Of a DNA stretch of 5,143 nt, positions 4,365-5,143 are shown piece after piece. Origin of the DNA: an uncultured Clostridia bacterium (lineage in GTDB: Bacteria > Bacillota > Clostridia > Oscillospirales > Ruminococcaceae). Both the position numbers and the translations under genes were made by a program. The notes under the pieces were generated by a model, which was not told the origin of the DNA, searched no databases, and saw nothing but the letters and a program-made list of their open reading frames with translations. How positions within the stretch are numbered: the stretch's first letter is position 1; every line of letters starts with the position of its first letter. The DNA lies in NCBI GenBank assembly GCA_944388825.1, contig CALXKG010000253.1, forward strand, positions 1 through 5,143, given 5' to 3'.

Positions 4365-5143
4365 ATGAGAAAGACTGCGAAACAGCTGGCGGAAGAGCTG
4401 GGCGTCAGCGCAACCACCGTATCCCTCGCCCTTCGGGGGAGCGGCAGCATCTCCCAGGCGACCCGGGAGCGGGTTATCGCCGCCGCAAGATCCGCCGGGA
4501 TGGCGATACCGGAGGCGGCGAGGGATGCGGAACGGAAGATCGAGCGCAATTATGCGCTTGTCTGTTCCAACCGGGTGGAACAGCTTCCCACCTCCCTCTA
4601 CCCCAACCCCTTTGTACTGGGGATCATCCGGGACATGGGGAACGCCTGTGTCCGCAGCGGCGCGCGGCTGATGACCATTTTCGGCCTGCCGGAGGATCTC
4701 AATACCGCCCTTTTTGACGGCTATTTTGTTTTTGACGGTTTTTTTGCGGACGGTGAATTGCAGAAAATAAGCCGGGGCGTCCGCCGCAAGCCGGTGGTGA
4801 CGCTGGACAGGAAAATGCCCGGTGTCCATTCCGTCGCCTTTGACCAGCAGAGCAGCGTGCTCCAGCTGGCGGATTTTGTGGGAAAAAATGCCGGACGGCC
4901 GTTATACCTTTATATCGACCAGATCAGCCCGAAGTTTGTTCACAACTACCGGACGCTGCGGTATCTGCTGCAGGAGCGGCAGGTCCCGCTGGAAACGATG
5001 GAATGCAACCTGGACGGGAGGATCGGCGCGGACGATATCGACGGGCAGTTGGCGCTTGTGCGCGGCTGCGCGGAAAAGCTGGCGGCCCGGGATACCCTGC
5101 CGGATATGCTGATCTGCAGCAACGACAGTTTCGCCGGGATGCT
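4365..5143 (+). CDS. LacI/GalR-family transcriptional regulator (partial, cut by right edge)
   Basis: DNA-binding repressor with a sugar-type ligand domain; only the first 259 residues are in the window of the usual 330-350. The helix-turn-helix is clear: TAKQLAEELGVSATTVSLALRG at 4-25, with TVSLALRG the recognition helix, then ISQATRERVIAAARSAGM at 29-46, the standard third helix. The ligand core begins near 62 (NYALVCSN) and shows the usual fold landmarks VAFD at 157-160 and the M-L-I-C-S-N-D block at 248-254. The hinge (PEAARDAERK, 49-58) lacks the ARSL-type leucine that family members insert in the minor groove. Two in-frame ATG codons lie at 4362 and 4365; 4365 is preferred because GGGGA is then about 7-8 bases away. 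The ribosome binding site is weak. Ligand and target genes cannot be read from this part; targets probably lie to the right. Confidence 0.92.
   Translation, partial: MRKTAKQLAEELGVSATTVSLALRGSGSISQATRERVIAAARSAGMAIPEAARDAERKIERNYALVCSNRVEQLPTSLYPNPFVLGIIRDMGNACVRSGARLMTIFGLPEDLNTALFDGYFVFDGFFADGELQKISRGVRRKPVVTLDRKMPGVHSVAFDQQSSVLQLADFVGKNAGRPLYLYIDQISPKFVHNYRTLRYLLQERQVPLETMECNLDGRIGADDIDGQLALVRGCAEKLAARDTLPDMLICSNDSFAGM

Noticed and set aside
1..5143. CRISPR array, tRNA, rRNA or insertion sequence
   Set aside because: No regularly spaced repeats, no cloverleaf or rRNA-like stretch, and no transposase frame or terminal inverted repeats were seen on either strand.

Overview
The window looks like a chromosomal segment of a GC-rich, low-GC-phylum relative (Firmicutes/Clostridia, most like Oscillospiraceae/Ruminococcaceae). 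The reasons are: strong GGAG-type ribosome binding sites, Clostridia-style wall proteins (LysM-G5-M23 architecture, membrane-anchored NagZ), a meso-diaminopimelate dehydrogenase, and AT-rich sigma-A promoters set in otherwise GC-rich DNA. This placement is inferred from gene content and style, not from a search.

Layout. (1) 1-742, minus: 5' three quarters of ddh (meso-diaminopimelate dehydrogenase), running off the left edge. (2) 743-890: ddh leader and promoter, with an extended -10 and an A/T tract where an UP element would lie. (3) 891-2324, minus: a membrane-anchored GH3 beta-N-acetylhexosaminidase of the NagZ type, with its own good promoter at 2398-2426. (4) 2427-2728: an unusually AT-rich stretch of about 300 bp without a gene, holding several small dyads, a 10-bp direct repeat and a terminator-like hairpin with seven T. 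(5) 2729-2908: promoter and a leader of about 145 nt, GC-rich and foldable, with a possible anti-Shine-Dalgarno segment. (6) 2909-4234, plus: a LysM-G5-M23 peptidoglycan endopeptidase starting at TTG, closed by a strong intrinsic terminator at 4258-4290. (7) 4290-4364: compact promoter region with two perfect palindromes. (8) 4365-5143, plus: a LacI/GalR-family repressor that runs off the right edge.

How the genes fit together. The first three genes all concern the cell wall: Ddh makes the meso-DAP cross-linking residue, NagZ-type GH3 removes GlcNAc from muropeptides, and the M23 protein cuts stem-peptide cross-links. The last two sit divergently around one large intergenic region, so common control is possible but not shown. 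The LacI-type regulator is separated by the terminator, has its own promoter with a palindrome over the -10 and start site (likely self-repression), and probably controls genes beyond the right edge. All four genes are recognisable families. No previously undescribed protein system is evident; the least explained material is the non-coding DNA at 2427-2908 and the operator/hinge combination of the LacI-family gene.
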